DNA from: Actinomycetota bacterium
GTDB taxonomy: Bacteria > Actinomycetota > Acidimicrobiia > Acidimicrobiales > Ilumatobacteraceae
Direction: 5' to 3'
NCBI GenBank assembly: GCA_018882725.1
Contig: VERK01000003.1
Location: 1 to 41,522, forward strand
DNA: 41,522 bases
Both the position numbers and the translations under genes were made by a program. Numbering within the stretch: position 1 is the first letter of the stretch; each line of letters begins with the position of its first letter. The notes below the pieces were generated by a model. It saw only the letters and a program-made list of their open reading frames with translations. It was not told where the DNA came from and made no database searches. Below are positions 8,699 to 16,281 of this stretch, piece after piece.

Positions 8699-8705
8699 CT
8701 CGATG

Positions 8706-8711
8706 AGATTA
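8706..8711 (-). promoter_or_regulatory. -10 element (TAATCT) for the acyltransferase
   Basis: On the minus strand TAATCT lies 7 bases upstream of GTG 8698. If used, it makes the GTG at 8731 too far upstream to be the start. Confidence 0.5.
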
Positions 8712-8732
8712 CTTGTGGGCTCGCGGGCCACC

Positions 8733-8738
8733 TAGGGT
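8733..8738 (+). promoter_or_regulatory. -10 element (TAGGGT) for TSUP exporter
   Basis: TAGGGT lies 12 bases upstream of ATG 8751, so a leader of only about five bases is expected. It is 22 bases from the divergent acyltransferase element. Confidence 0.4.
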
Positions 8739-8750
8739 GAGACGGTTCAC

Positions 8751-9527
8751 ATGAGCACGGAAGCCACGACCTCCAACCCCTCGCTTCTGCCGACCATCGC
8801 GGTCGGCATCGGTGCCGGCCTTCTGTCGGGTCTCTTCGGCGTGGGCGGCGGCATCCTCGTCGTGCCGGCCCTGGTGATGATTCTCGGCTTCGATCAACGG
8901 CGCGCGAGCGGAACGTCGCTCGGTGCCGTGCTTCCCATCTCGATCGCCAGCCTCATCACGCATTGGTCGCAGGACAACGTCGACTGGAGCGTCGCGTTGT
9001 GGTTGTCGATCGGTGCGATCGGCGGCGCCATCTACGGAACGAAGCTCATACACGTTCTTCCGCGCAAGACGCTCGGCTACCTGTTCGCAGCCGTCCTCGT
9101 GGTCACTGCGGTTCGGCTCTACATCCCCACCGAAGCCAACGGGCGCGACGCCATCGCGTTCCTGACCGCCGTGGCCATGATCGCCGTCGGCTTCGCCACC
9201 GGCGTGTTGGCCGGACTGCTCGGAATCGGCGGAGGCGTCGTGATGGTGCCGGCCATGATCGTTCTGTTCTCCGAGATCCCGGTGATCGCCAAAGGCACAT
9301 CGGCCGCCGTCATCATTCCCACGTCGATCATGGGGACGATTCGCAACCGCAAGTCGAAGAACATCGACATGCGAGTGGCCGCGATCGTCGGTGTGGCGGG
9401 CATCCCCACCGCCATCGTCGGCGGCATCGTCGCCGACGTGATGGACGACACCGTCTCGAACGCTCTATTCGCCACCCTTGTGCTGATCGTGGCGGCCCGA
9501 ATGATCAACGACGTTCGCAAGTCGTGA
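8751..9527 (+). CDS. TSUP-family (TauE/SafE) anion exporter
   Basis: A 258-residue polytopic membrane protein with the internal two-fold repeat of the sulfite/sulfoacetate exporter family. GIGAGLLSGLFGVGGGILVV begins the first half and GFATGVLAGLLGIGGGVVMV the second. About eight transmembrane segments are expected. Family members move sulfite, sulfoacetate, other organosulfur anions or C2 compounds across the cytoplasmic membrane. No sulfur-metabolism gene is next to it, so the substrate is open. The first nine residues are polar and the start ATG 8751 precedes them. It is divergent from the acyltransferase and convergent with the LLM oxidoreductase, with a hairpin at its 3' end. Confidence 0.85.
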   Translation: MSTEATTSNPSLLPTIAVGIGAGLLSGLFGVGGGILVVPALVMILGFDQRRASGTSLGAVLPISIASLITHWSQDNVDWSVALWLSIGAIGGAIYGTKLIHVLPRKTLGYLFAAVLVVTAVRLYIPTEANGRDAIAFLTAVAMIAVGFATGVLAGLLGIGGGVVMVPAMIVLFSEIPVIAKGTSAAVIIPTSIMGTIRNRKSKNIDMRVAAIVGVAGIPTAIVGGIVADVMDDTVSNALFATLVLIVAARMINDVRKS

Positions 9528-9545
9528 CCGTCATCATGACGGCCA
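9525..9545. terminator. Inverted repeat between convergent TSUP and LLM genes
   Basis: TGACCGTCAT, one base, then ATGACGGCCA form a 10-base inverted repeat with a single mismatch. It starts at the TSUP stop codon and lies 16 bases before the LLM stop, so it could end transcription from both sides. There is no T tract. Confidence 0.4.
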
Positions 9546-9561
9546 CCGTGGCAACGCGCTT

Positions 9562-10458
9562 CTAGAGGCTCGGGATCAGCGACGCCAACTGACGGAACTC
9601 GTCCATCGTCACCTTCGTCGGATCGGGCGACAACACCTGTACGCACACATGATCGGCCCCGCCGTCGAGGTGAGCCTTGATGCGTGCCTGGATGTCGTCG
9701 AGAGATCCCCACGCGACGATGGCGTCGACCAATGCATCGGTGGGACCGGCGATGTCCTCGTCGGTCCAGCCGAGACGCTTCAAGTTGTTCGTGTAGTTGG
9801 GAAGTCCGAGATAGGTCTTCATGAATCCACGGGCGATGGCGCGGGCCTCACTCGCACCTCGCGAGAACACGACCGCTTGTTCGGGCGCCAGCAATGCGTC
9901 AGGACCCATGGCGGCGCGGGCGATAGGTGTGTGCTCCACCGGCACGAAGTACGGATGAGCGCCCATCGTGCGCTCAGCAGCCAACTTGAGCATCTTGGGT
10001 CCGAGCGCAGCGAGCGCTCGGGCCGGCGGTGCTGACGGCTGGGCCGCGAAGTAGAGGCCGCGGTCCATCGCATCGAGGTACTTGACCATCGTGGAGTAGG
10101 GCTTGTCGTAATTGCCGCCGTGAAAACCTTCGACCGCGGGCTGATGGCTCACACCGATACCGAGCAGGAACCGATCGGGGAATGCTTCGGTGATGGTCTT
10201 CCACCCAGCCTGCATGGTCATCGGAGAACGAGCGTGCAGGCTCGCGATTCCCGTCGCGAGGATCAGTTTCTCGGTGGCCGACAACAACAGAGCGGTCGAT
10301 GCGAATGGTTCACGACCTACGGCTTCGGGAACCCACACCGTCGGAAAGCCCAACTCTTCGATCTGGGCCGCGAACTTCTGCGCTTCACGCATGGGCTGAA
10401 CATCGAGCTGGAACGTCCAGAGTCCGAGTTTTCCGAGGGCTGCTTTCGTGAGGGCCAT
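9562..10458 (-). CDS. LLM-class F420-dependent oxidoreductase
   Basis: A 298-residue luciferase-like monooxygenase-fold protein of the actinobacterial group usually annotated as TIGR03620 F420-dependent enzymes. Family features are GLWTFQLDVQP at the start, EELGFPTVWVPEAVGREPF, LATGIASLHARSPMTMQAG and FLLGIGVSHQPAVEGFHG. The enzyme would use deazaflavin F420 to reduce or oxidise a small substrate in the cytosol; the substrate is unknown. ATG 10458 is supported by a TAGTTT element 6 bases upstream. The gene is divergent from the S9 peptidase, and the two start codons are 56 bases apart. F420 use is inferred from family and not seen directly. Confidence 0.85.
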   Translation of the reverse strand: MALTKAALGKLGLWTFQLDVQPMREAQKFAAQIEELGFPTVWVPEAVGREPFASTALLLSATEKLILATGIASLHARSPMTMQAGWKTITEAFPDRFLLGIGVSHQPAVEGFHGGNYDKPYSTMVKYLDAMDRGLYFAAQPSAPPARALAALGPKMLKLAAERTMGAHPYFVPVEHTPIARAAMGPDALLAPEQAVVFSRGASEARAIARGFMKTYLGLPNYTNNLKRLGWTDEDIAGPTDALVDAIVAWGSLDDIQARIKAHLDGGADHVCVQVLSPDPTKVTMDEFRQLASLIPSL

Positions 10459-10464
10459 GCGGCG

Positions 10465-10470
10465 AAACTA
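10465..10470 (-). promoter_or_regulatory. -10 element (TAGTTT) for LLM oxidoreductase
   Basis: TAGTTT on the minus strand lies 6 bases upstream of ATG 10458, the leaderless spacing. Confidence 0.6.
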
Positions 10471-10502
10471 GGCGACTTTCCGAGCGCCACCACGATCGGG
10501 AC

Positions 10503-10508
10503 TACCTT
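10503..10508 (+). promoter_or_regulatory. -10 element (TACCTT) for S9 peptidase
   Basis: TACCTT lies 6 bases upstream of ATG 10515, the leaderless spacing. It is divergent from the LLM promoter, with 32 bases between the two elements. Confidence 0.6.
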
Positions 10509-10514
10509 CGACGC

Positions 10515-12539
10515 ATGGCCGAATCCCCTCATCACGCGCTCGCCACCACGCTCCTCGATGGCATGGTGCAGGCAGCCTCACCCGTCGTCTCCCCCGACGG
10601 CCAGTTCGTCGCGTTCGTGACCAACCGCGTCGATCTCGAGAAGAACACGTACAAGTCGCTCGTGTGGCTGGCTTCCACCACGGATGAATTCGCTCCCTAT
10701 CCACTGACGTCCGGAGATCCGGGTGAGTCGCAGCCCTCGTGGTCTCCCGACTCGCGTCAGCTGGCCTTCGTGTCGGGCCGCGAAGGTGCCCAAGGCGCCA
10801 AGAAGGGCGAACGCACACTGCACGTGATCCCGGTCGCGTCACCCGGCGAGACACGAACGATCGCAGTGCGCAAGGACGGTCTCGATTCGCCGCGCTGGTC
10901 GCCCGACGGTCGCTTCATCGCGTTCACGTCGCGCGTTCCCGACGAGCGTTACTCGGCCGAGGACGAATCGTGGCAGTCACCACGACGAATCACGTCGTTC
11001 TTCACACGACTCGACGGCGAGAACTTCGTGTTCGATCGACCCAATCACGTGTGGGTCGTCGCGGCCGACGGAACCGGAGTTCCGCGCGATCTGACCCCGG
11101 GCGATCACGACCACGGGTCCTTCTGCTGGACGGCCGACTCGCGGGCACTCGTGGTGGCAGCGGCCCGCCACGCCGAGTGGGATCTCGATCTGGCCACCGA
11201 CCTACACCTTGTTCCGCTCGACGGACCGATCACTCCGCTCACTCATCGCACCGGCGTGTACACGTCTCCCAGCACGAGCCCCGACGGCACGCGAGTCGCT
11301 TTCCTTGGTTACGACGACTCGAGCATCTACCCGCAGAACGTTCGGGTGGGGGTGCTCGATCTGGCCACTTCAACACACACCTGGGTGTCGGCCGACTTCG
11401 ACCGCACCTTCGAGACGACCGTCGGCAACGTCGCACCGGTCTGGATCGACGACATGACGATCCTGGCGACCGCGGAAGATCGCGGTCAATGCCACCTCAT
11501 GCGTATCGACGCGCGTGGAACCACGGCGCCCACCGCGGTCACCACCGGATCGCGCTGCGTGAAGACCTTCGATCATCGTGTGGGCATCACTGCCGCCGCA
11601 GTCTCGAGTCCCACCCGACCGACCGAGATCCACCTGTGGCGAAACGGAAACGAATCGGTTCTCACGAACGTCTCGGCCGAGATCGTGGTGCGCGTGAAGC
11701 CGGTCGACTGGGAACGGTTCGCGGTTCCGGTGAAGAACCCGACTCGTGACATCGGAACAACTATCGACCCGGTGATCGACGCGTGGATCATGCGCCCACA
11801 CAACTTCGACGCGAACAAGAAGTACCCGGTGATCCTCAACGTCCACGGCGGTCCGCACACGCAGTACGGCGAGACCTACTTCGACGAGTTCCAGGCGCAG
11901 GCTGCGGCCGGTTTCGTGGTGGTGGCGTGCAATCCACGCGGATCGTCGGGTCGCGAAGAAGCCTGGGGACAGGCGATCATGGGCCCCAAGCACCCGAAGC
12001 GACCCGGCACCGGCTGGGGTGGAGCCGATCTGGAGGACGTGCTGAACGTCCTCGATACCGCACTCGATCGTTACCCGTTCTGCGACCGCGGTCGAGTCGG
12101 TATGCAAGGCGGCAGTTACGGCGGATACATGGCGACACTGTTGGCCGCTCGACATGCCGGACGACTGCGCACGGTCTGCACCGAGCGGTCGGTCAACAAC
12201 TTGCTCACCGAAGAGTGGTCGAGTGACATCGGCACCATGTTCCGCGTCGAACACGGCCCCGATCCGGTGAGCGACCCCGACGAATACACCCGGATGTCGC
12301 CGAGCACCCTCGCGCGCGACATCGACGTCCCCGTCCTCATCGTGCACAGCGAAAACGACCTGCGGTGTCCGATCAGCCAGGCCGAGGAACTCTTCGTCAC
12401 ACTGCGACTGATGAAGAAAGAAGTCGTCTTCTACCGATTCCCGGCCGAGACACACGAACTGTCACGCAGCGGGTCTCCTGTTCATCGCCGTCAGCGCTTC
12501 GAGATCATTCTCGACTGGTTCACCGAGAAACTCTCGTGA
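10515..12539 (+). CDS. S9-family serine peptidase (acylaminoacyl-peptidase type)
   Basis: A 674-residue prolyl-oligopeptidase-family enzyme. The N-terminal two-thirds is a beta-propeller with TolB/WD40-like repeats (SPDGQFVAF, SPDSRQLAF, SPDGRFIAF, SPDGTRVAF). The C-terminal third is an alpha/beta hydrolase with the nucleophile S534 in GGSYGGYM, D615 in HSENDLRCP and H647 in ETHELS. The oxyanion-forming NVHGGPHTQYG precedes it. There is no signal peptide, so it acts on short peptides in the cytosol. An insert around residues 490-505, rich in Lys, Pro and Gly, lies between the oxyanion loop and the nucleophile. The enzyme appears intact, its length is normal for the family, and it stands alone with its own promoter. 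Confidence 0.9.
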   Translation: MAESPHHALATTLLDGMVQAASPVVSPDGQFVAFVTNRVDLEKNTYKSLVWLASTTDEFAPYPLTSGDPGESQPSWSPDSRQLAFVSGREGAQGAKKGERTLHVIPVASPGETRTIAVRKDGLDSPRWSPDGRFIAFTSRVPDERYSAEDESWQSPRRITSFFTRLDGENFVFDRPNHVWVVAADGTGVPRDLTPGDHDHGSFCWTADSRALVVAAARHAEWDLDLATDLHLVPLDGPITPLTHRTGVYTSPSTSPDGTRVAFLGYDDSSIYPQNVRVGVLDLATSTHTWVSADFDRTFETTVGNVAPVWIDDMTILATAEDRGQCHLMRIDARGTTAPTAVTTGSRCVKTFDHRVGITAAAVSSPTRPTEIHLWRNGNESVLTNVSAEIVVRVKPVDWERFAVPVKNPTRDIGTTIDPVIDAWIMRPHNFDANKKYPVILNVHGGPHTQYGETYFDEFQAQAAAGFVVVACNPRGSSGREEAWGQAIMGPKHPKRPGTGWGGADLEDVLNVLDTALDRYPFCDRGRVGMQGGSYGGYMATLLAARHAGRLRTVCTERSVNNLLTEEWSSDIGTMFRVEHGPDPVSDPDEYTRMSPSTLARDIDVPVLIVHSENDLRCPISQAEELFVTLRLMKKEVVFYRFPAETHELSRSGSPVHRRQRFEIILDWFTEKLS

Positions 12540-12548
12540 AAGTTCCGC

Positions 12549-13391
12549 TCACTCGTTACGGAGCCAGTGATCGATCAGCTTGCGAGCGATCGAGATGCCA
12601 GGAGGAATCGGCGGCAGGTCGTCCTTGCGGTACCAGTTGGCGTCCATGATCTCGTTCGGATCGCACACGATGTCGCCGCGCACCCATTCGGCTCGGAAAC
12701 CGAGCATGAGACTGTGCGGGAACGGCCACGGTTGACTGCCGAGATACCGGACGTTGCCCACCTCGACGCCGACTTCTTCACGCACTTCGCGCACGACCGC
12801 ACCTTCGAGGGTCTCACCCGGCTCGACGAATCCGGCCAGACACGAATACATCGGCGCGCGGAACTGGACACCGCGCGCGAGCAGCGCCTCCTGGTCGGGT
12901 CCGGGCTCACCGCGCGTCACGAGCGTGATCATCGCCGGCGCCAGTCGCGGAAAAGCCACCAACCCGCAAGCCGGACACTTCATGGCCCGCTCGTTGCGCG
13001 CGAGCTCGGTCGCGGTCCCGCACCGACCGCAGAAGCGATGCGTCCGGGCCCAGTCGACGAGTTGCACCGCGCGCCCGGCCACGAGCCATTCGTCTTCCGA
13101 AGCCCGACCGAAGTAACTGAACAGGTCGAGGGCGGCACCTTCCGACGGGTCGTCGCCGCGCGGAACGTCGACACCCCACCATGCGTGACCGTCGAGCACT
13201 CCGAGGAAGTGCACCGACCAGTCGTCGTGAGCGCGTCGATCGTCGACCCAGACACGTGACTCGACCACGTGCACGTACCGATGTCCGGCGACGGAGTCGG
13301 GCGGCGTCATCCCCGGCTCGAATCGTGTGAGCCGGCTGATCACCCCCGGTGCGTAGGGGTGGTCTGAGGGGCGGCTTCCGGACTGGGTCAC
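12549..13391 (-). CDS. nudC: NAD(H) pyrophosphatase, NudC-like Nudix hydrolase
   Basis: A 280-residue Nudix protein with the full NudC layout: a variable N-terminal domain, a zinc ribbon with CGRC and CPAC pairs, the Nudix box GFVEPGETLEGAVVREVREEVGV, and the NudC-specific SQPWPFPHSLMLGF motif just after it. The enzyme splits NADH into NMNH and AMP, and family members also remove NAD caps from RNA. All four zinc cysteines and the catalytic REVREE glutamates are present. The start GTG 13391 lies 12 bases from the likely -10 element and overlaps the stop of a two-codon GTG-ACG-TGA frame. It is divergent from the thiolase, and the two -10 elements overlap. Confidence 0.88.
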   Translation of the reverse strand: MTQSGSRPSDHPYAPGVISRLTRFEPGMTPPDSVAGHRYVHVVESRVWVDDRRAHDDWSVHFLGVLDGHAWWGVDVPRGDDPSEGAALDLFSYFGRASEDEWLVAGRAVQLVDWARTHRFCGRCGTATELARNERAMKCPACGLVAFPRLAPAMITLVTRGEPGPDQEALLARGVQFRAPMYSCLAGFVEPGETLEGAVVREVREEVGVEVGNVRYLGSQPWPFPHSLMLGFRAEWVRGDIVCDPNEIMDANWYRKDDLPPIPPGISIARKLIDHWLRNE

Positions 13392-13403
13392 GTCACGAGT
13401 GTG

Positions 13404-13409
13404 ACCGTA
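13404..13409 (-). promoter_or_regulatory. -10 element (TACGGT) for nudC
   Basis: TACGGT on the minus strand lies 12 bases upstream of the nudC GTG at 13391. A GTG exactly 7 bases downstream opens a two-codon frame that ends in a GTGA overlap with that start. The element overlaps the thiolase -10 on the other strand by two bases. Confidence 0.5.
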
Positions 13410-13413
13410 GGAT
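13408..13413 (+). promoter_or_regulatory. -10 element (TAGGAT) for thiolase
   Basis: TAGGAT lies 7 bases upstream of ATG 13421. It includes the A and T of the in-frame ATG at 13412, which makes that ATG an unlikely start. Confidence 0.6.
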
Positions 13414-13420
13414 GCCCCTC

Positions 13421-14620
13421 ATGTCGAACTCTTCATCTTCTGGTCGCTCCGTCGTGATCGTCGAGGCCGTCCGCACACCGGTCGGCCGCAAGAACGGTGG
13501 CCTCTCCACCCTGCATCCCGCCGAGATCCTCGGGCTCGTTCAGAAAGAAGTCGTCCGTCGCACCGGCATCGACCCGGCCGCCATCGAACAGGTGGTCGGC
13601 GGAAACGTGAGCCAAGTCGGCGCCCAGAGCTTCAACATCACCCGCACCGCCTGGCTCTCGGCCGGACTGCCGCTCACCACCGCGTGCACCACCGTCGACA
13701 CTCAGTGCGGTTCGAGCCAGCAGGCGACCGGTTTGGCCGCATCACTCGTGGCGTCGGGCGTCGTCGACGTGGCGATGGCCTGTGGCGTCGAGTCGATGAG
13801 CCGTGTTCCGATCGGATCGAACTCGGCCAAGTCGCTCGGCCTCGGGGTTCCGGTTCCGAAGAGCTACTTCGAGTTGTATGAGTTCACGTCACAGTTCGAA
13901 GGTGCCGAGCGCATCGCCGACAAGTGGAACATCACGCGCGCCGACACCGATGCGTTCGGTCTCGCGTCGCAGCAGCGCGCCGCGCGTGCCTGGGCCGAGG
14001 GTCGCTTCGACGGCCAGTTCATCGAAGTCGAGGCGCCCGACCTCGATGCCGAGGGCAATCCAACCGGTACAACACATCGCGTCACTCGCGACGAAGGCAT
14101 CCGCGAGTCGACCCTCGAGAAGTTGGCCACGCTCAAGCCGGTCGCTCGCGAGAACGGCGTGCACACCGCCGGCAACTCGTCGCAGATCTCCGATGGTGCC
14201 GCCGCACTCCTCATGATGACTGAGGAGAAGGCCAAGGAACTCGGTCTCAAGCCGCGGGCTCGCGTGGTCGACTCGTGCCTCGTAGGTGTCGATCCGATCC
14301 TGATGCTCACCGGTCCGATCGACGCGACCCAGCGTCTCCTCGAGCGCAACAACCTCACCATCGACCAGATCGACACGTTCGAGATCAACGAAGCGTTCGC
14401 GTCAGTCGTTCTCGCGTGGGCCAAGGAAGTGGGCGCCGATCTCGAGAAGACCAATCCGAACGGCGGTGCGATCGCTCTCGGTCACCCACTCGGCGGCACC
14501 GGTGCGGTCCTCATGACCAAGGCCTTGTACGAGCTCGAGCGCACCAACGGTCGCTACGGCCTCGTCTCGATGTGCTGCGGTGGCGGTCTGGGAACCGGCA
14601 CGCTCATCGAGCGCATCTGA
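13421..14620 (+). CDS. Acetyl-CoA C-acyltransferase (thiolase)
   Basis: A 399-residue degradative or biosynthetic thiolase. The acyl-accepting nucleophile is C96 in TVDTQCGSSQ. The C-terminal catalytic motifs are EINEAFASV, the His in NPNGGAIALGHPLGGTGA and the second Cys in MCCGGGLGTG. It splits 3-ketoacyl-CoA to acetyl-CoA plus a shortened acyl-CoA, or condenses two acyl-CoAs. This fits the fatty-acid or steroid degradation implied by the two acyl-CoA dehydrogenases in the window. Start ATG 13421 is preferred over ATG 13412 because the latter overlaps the -10 element. Chain-length preference is not visible from the sequence. Confidence 0.92.
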   Translation: MSNSSSSGRSVVIVEAVRTPVGRKNGGLSTLHPAEILGLVQKEVVRRTGIDPAAIEQVVGGNVSQVGAQSFNITRTAWLSAGLPLTTACTTVDTQCGSSQQATGLAASLVASGVVDVAMACGVESMSRVPIGSNSAKSLGLGVPVPKSYFELYEFTSQFEGAERIADKWNITRADTDAFGLASQQRAARAWAEGRFDGQFIEVEAPDLDAEGNPTGTTHRVTRDEGIRESTLEKLATLKPVARENGVHTAGNSSQISDGAAALLMMTEEKAKELGLKPRARVVDSCLVGVDPILMLTGPIDATQRLLERNNLTIDQIDTFEINEAFASVVLAWAKEVGADLEKTNPNGGAIALGHPLGGTGAVLMTKALYELERTNGRYGLVSMCCGGGLGTGTLIERI

Positions 14621-14673
14621 CCGCCGGCCGCGCCAGCGGCTCTCCACATTCGGCCGTGCCGATACATCGACGT

Positions 14674-15204
14674 GTGACGAGTCTCGCGAAGTACTCGTTC
14701 GTCGTGACGTCGTTCGCCATCACGTCCTTCTTGGCCGTCGTTGGCTGCTCGAGTTCCCGTCCGGCTCTGTCGTCGAACGCTGACGGACGGGTCGCACGAG
14801 TGATCGACGGCGACACGATCGATGTCGAGTTCGTCATCGACGGACGTTCGGTCACCGATCGAGTTCGACTGATCGGAATCGACACCCCCGAAACCAAGAA
14901 GCCGAACACCCCCGTCGAATGCTTCGGTCCCGAGGCATCAGCGCGAACCGAACAACTCGTGCCCGAAGGAACCGAGGTGCGCGTGGTGCTCGACCGCGAA
15001 GAACGTGATGACTACGGACGAGTTCTGGCCTACGTGTATCGCGTCGCCGACGACCTGTTCGTGAACCGTCAATTGCTCGCCGAGGGTATGGCGCGGATTC
15101 TCTCGATTCGGCCGAACGTGTCGTTGGCGTCCGACTTGCAAGCAGCCGAAGCCGAAGCCCGTCGCGCCTTGCGTGGACTCTGGGGAGCCTGTCCCCTCGG
15201 GTAG
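14674..15204 (+). CDS. Thermonuclease (SNase-like) lipoprotein
   Basis: A 176-residue exported nuclease. The N-terminus has a basic/hydrophobic signal sequence ending in the lipobox VVGC, with lipidated C25, so the mature protein is anchored outside the cytoplasmic membrane. The rest is a staphylococcal-nuclease OB fold: VIDGDTIDVEF, VRLIGIDTPE, the DREERDDYGRVLAYVY stretch and a C-terminal helix with AEAEARRALRGLW. The active-site Asp, Asp-Thr-Pro-Glu and Arg motifs are present, so activity is likely. GTG 14674 gives a normal signal peptide. Its TAG stop is also the first half of the -10 element of the next gene. A role in DNA uptake, nutrient recovery or defence is possible but not shown. 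Confidence 0.88.
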   Translation: MTSLAKYSFVVTSFAITSFLAVVGCSSSRPALSSNADGRVARVIDGDTIDVEFVIDGRSVTDRVRLIGIDTPETKKPNTPVECFGPEASARTEQLVPEGTEVRVVLDREERDDYGRVLAYVYRVADDLFVNRQLLAEGMARILSIRPNVSLASDLQAAEAEARRALRGLWGACPLG

Positions 15205-15207
15205 CGT
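15202..15207 (+). promoter_or_regulatory. -10 element (TAGCGT) for deacetylase, built on an upstream stop codon
   Basis: TAGCGT lies 6 bases upstream of GTG 15214. Its TAG is the stop codon of the nuclease gene. Confidence 0.55.
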
Positions 15208-15213
15208 GACGGC

Positions 15214-16050
15214 GTGAGCGACCTCGCCGAACGCCTCGGCTACGACAGCGACACCCGGTTGGTGATCCTGTCGTGCGACGATCTCGGTTCGTGTCACGCC
15301 GCCAACATGGGTGTGTACTCGGCATTGCGAGACGGTGTCGCCACGTGTGCATCGGTCATGATTCCGGCTCCGTGGTCGCGCCATGCGGCACTGATGTATC
15401 GCGGCGAAGACGTGGGCGTTCACCTCACTCTCAACGCCGAACATCCGGCGTACCGCTGGGGACCGATCACCCATGCGCCGTCGCTCCTGTCGGGCGATGG
15501 TGGTTTCCCCCGCGATATCGACGACTTGTGGGAGCACGCCGATCCCGCCGAGGTTCTCCGCGAGTGTCGCGCCCAGATCGAGCGGGCGATTCTGTGGGGT
15601 TTCGACGTGACCCATCTGGCTCCCCATCTCTCGGCCATCACTCTTCGGCCCGAATTCTTCGACGTGTACCTCGAACTGGCGGTCGAGTTCGATCTGCCGA
15701 TTCGTCTTCCCTCGACGGTGAGCACCGAGGCGGCCGGCTTTCCGTTCCGCGATCTGGCCGCCGAAGAGGGTGTTGTGTTCCCCGACCACTTCGACCACGA
15801 CTGGCGGGCGGGTAGCCGCGAGCGCGTCTACGCGGCGATCGCTTCGTTGCCGGCCGGCGTGTCGGAAATTCACGTTCAGCCAGCCATCGACACCGCCGAG
15901 GTGCGTGCGCTCGCCGGCGACGTGGCCGACGGCTGGATCGATGATCTCGATCTGGTCGTGAACGACGCTACGTTGCGCACACTCCTGCGTGACTCGGGTG
16001 CGGTGCTGATCGGTTACCGCGAACTCCGCGACGCGATGCGCTCAGCCTGA
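15214..16050 (+). CDS. YdjC/ChbG-type carbohydrate deacetylase
   Basis: A 278-residue protein of the YdjC/ChbG family, which removes acetyl groups from chitooligosaccharides or related amino sugars. Seen motifs are LSCDDLGSCHAAN with the metal-binding Asp pair, GVHLTLNAEHPAYRW, and THLAPHLSAI in place of the usual H-D-S-H metal motif. The two histidines are kept, but the intervening DS is AP. A C-terminal EIHVQPA segment with His matches the family. It is cytosolic, with no signal peptide. The C-terminal nine bases overlap the convergent SCP2-like gene. Family is sure; substrate is not, and the altered metal-motif spacer may mean a different sugar. Confidence 0.82.
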   Translation: MSDLAERLGYDSDTRLVILSCDDLGSCHAANMGVYSALRDGVATCASVMIPAPWSRHAALMYRGEDVGVHLTLNAEHPAYRWGPITHAPSLLSGDGGFPRDIDDLWEHADPAEVLRECRAQIERAILWGFDVTHLAPHLSAITLRPEFFDVYLELAVEFDLPIRLPSTVSTEAAGFPFRDLAAEEGVVFPDHFDHDWRAGSRERVYAAIASLPAGVSEIHVQPAIDTAEVRALAGDVADGWIDDLDLVVNDATLRTLLRDSGAVLIGYRELRDAMRSA

Positions 16051-16281
16051 TTGGGCGACCAACCGAGCCAACGTCGCGGCGGCTTCGCCCGACGACAATG
16101 CGTCGAACAACGGGCCGGACGGGCCGGTGTTCTTCAACTTGCCGAGCATGAACGCCACCGACGGATCGAGTGACGCATCGGCCAACGACACGCTCACCAC
16201 GACATCGGCGTCATCGGGGCCATCGACGATCTCGTCGTTCTTGCCGCGGGCCACGCGGTACTGAAGACGCGCGCCGCTCAC
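16042..16281 (-). CDS. Small SCP2-like (sterol carrier) protein
   Basis: A 79-residue protein whose C-terminal half resembles the SCP2 sterol-transfer fold. A D-rich strand DADVVVSVSLADASLDP leads into AFMLGKLKNTGPSGPLFDAL, similar to the A-F-M-x-G-x-L-K motif of SCP2 domains. SCP2 domains are usually about 100 residues, so this is short and perhaps only the lipid-binding part. The start GTG 16281 overlaps the stop of mca as GTGA, indicating translational coupling. The longer frame to 16437 is antisense to nothing known and starts inside mca, so it is rejected. A lipid-binding role is inferred from resemblance only. Confidence 0.6.
   Translation of the reverse strand: MSGARLQYRVARGKNDEIVDGPDDADVVVSVSLADASLDPSVAFMLGKLKNTGPSGPLFDALSSGEAAATLARLVAQSG

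Noticed and set aside
11370..12455. 361-codon minus-strand frame
   Set aside because: Antisense to the S9 peptidase catalytic domain.
14938..15873. 311-codon minus-strand frame
   Set aside because: Antisense to the nuclease and deacetylase genes, both of which have clear family motifs.
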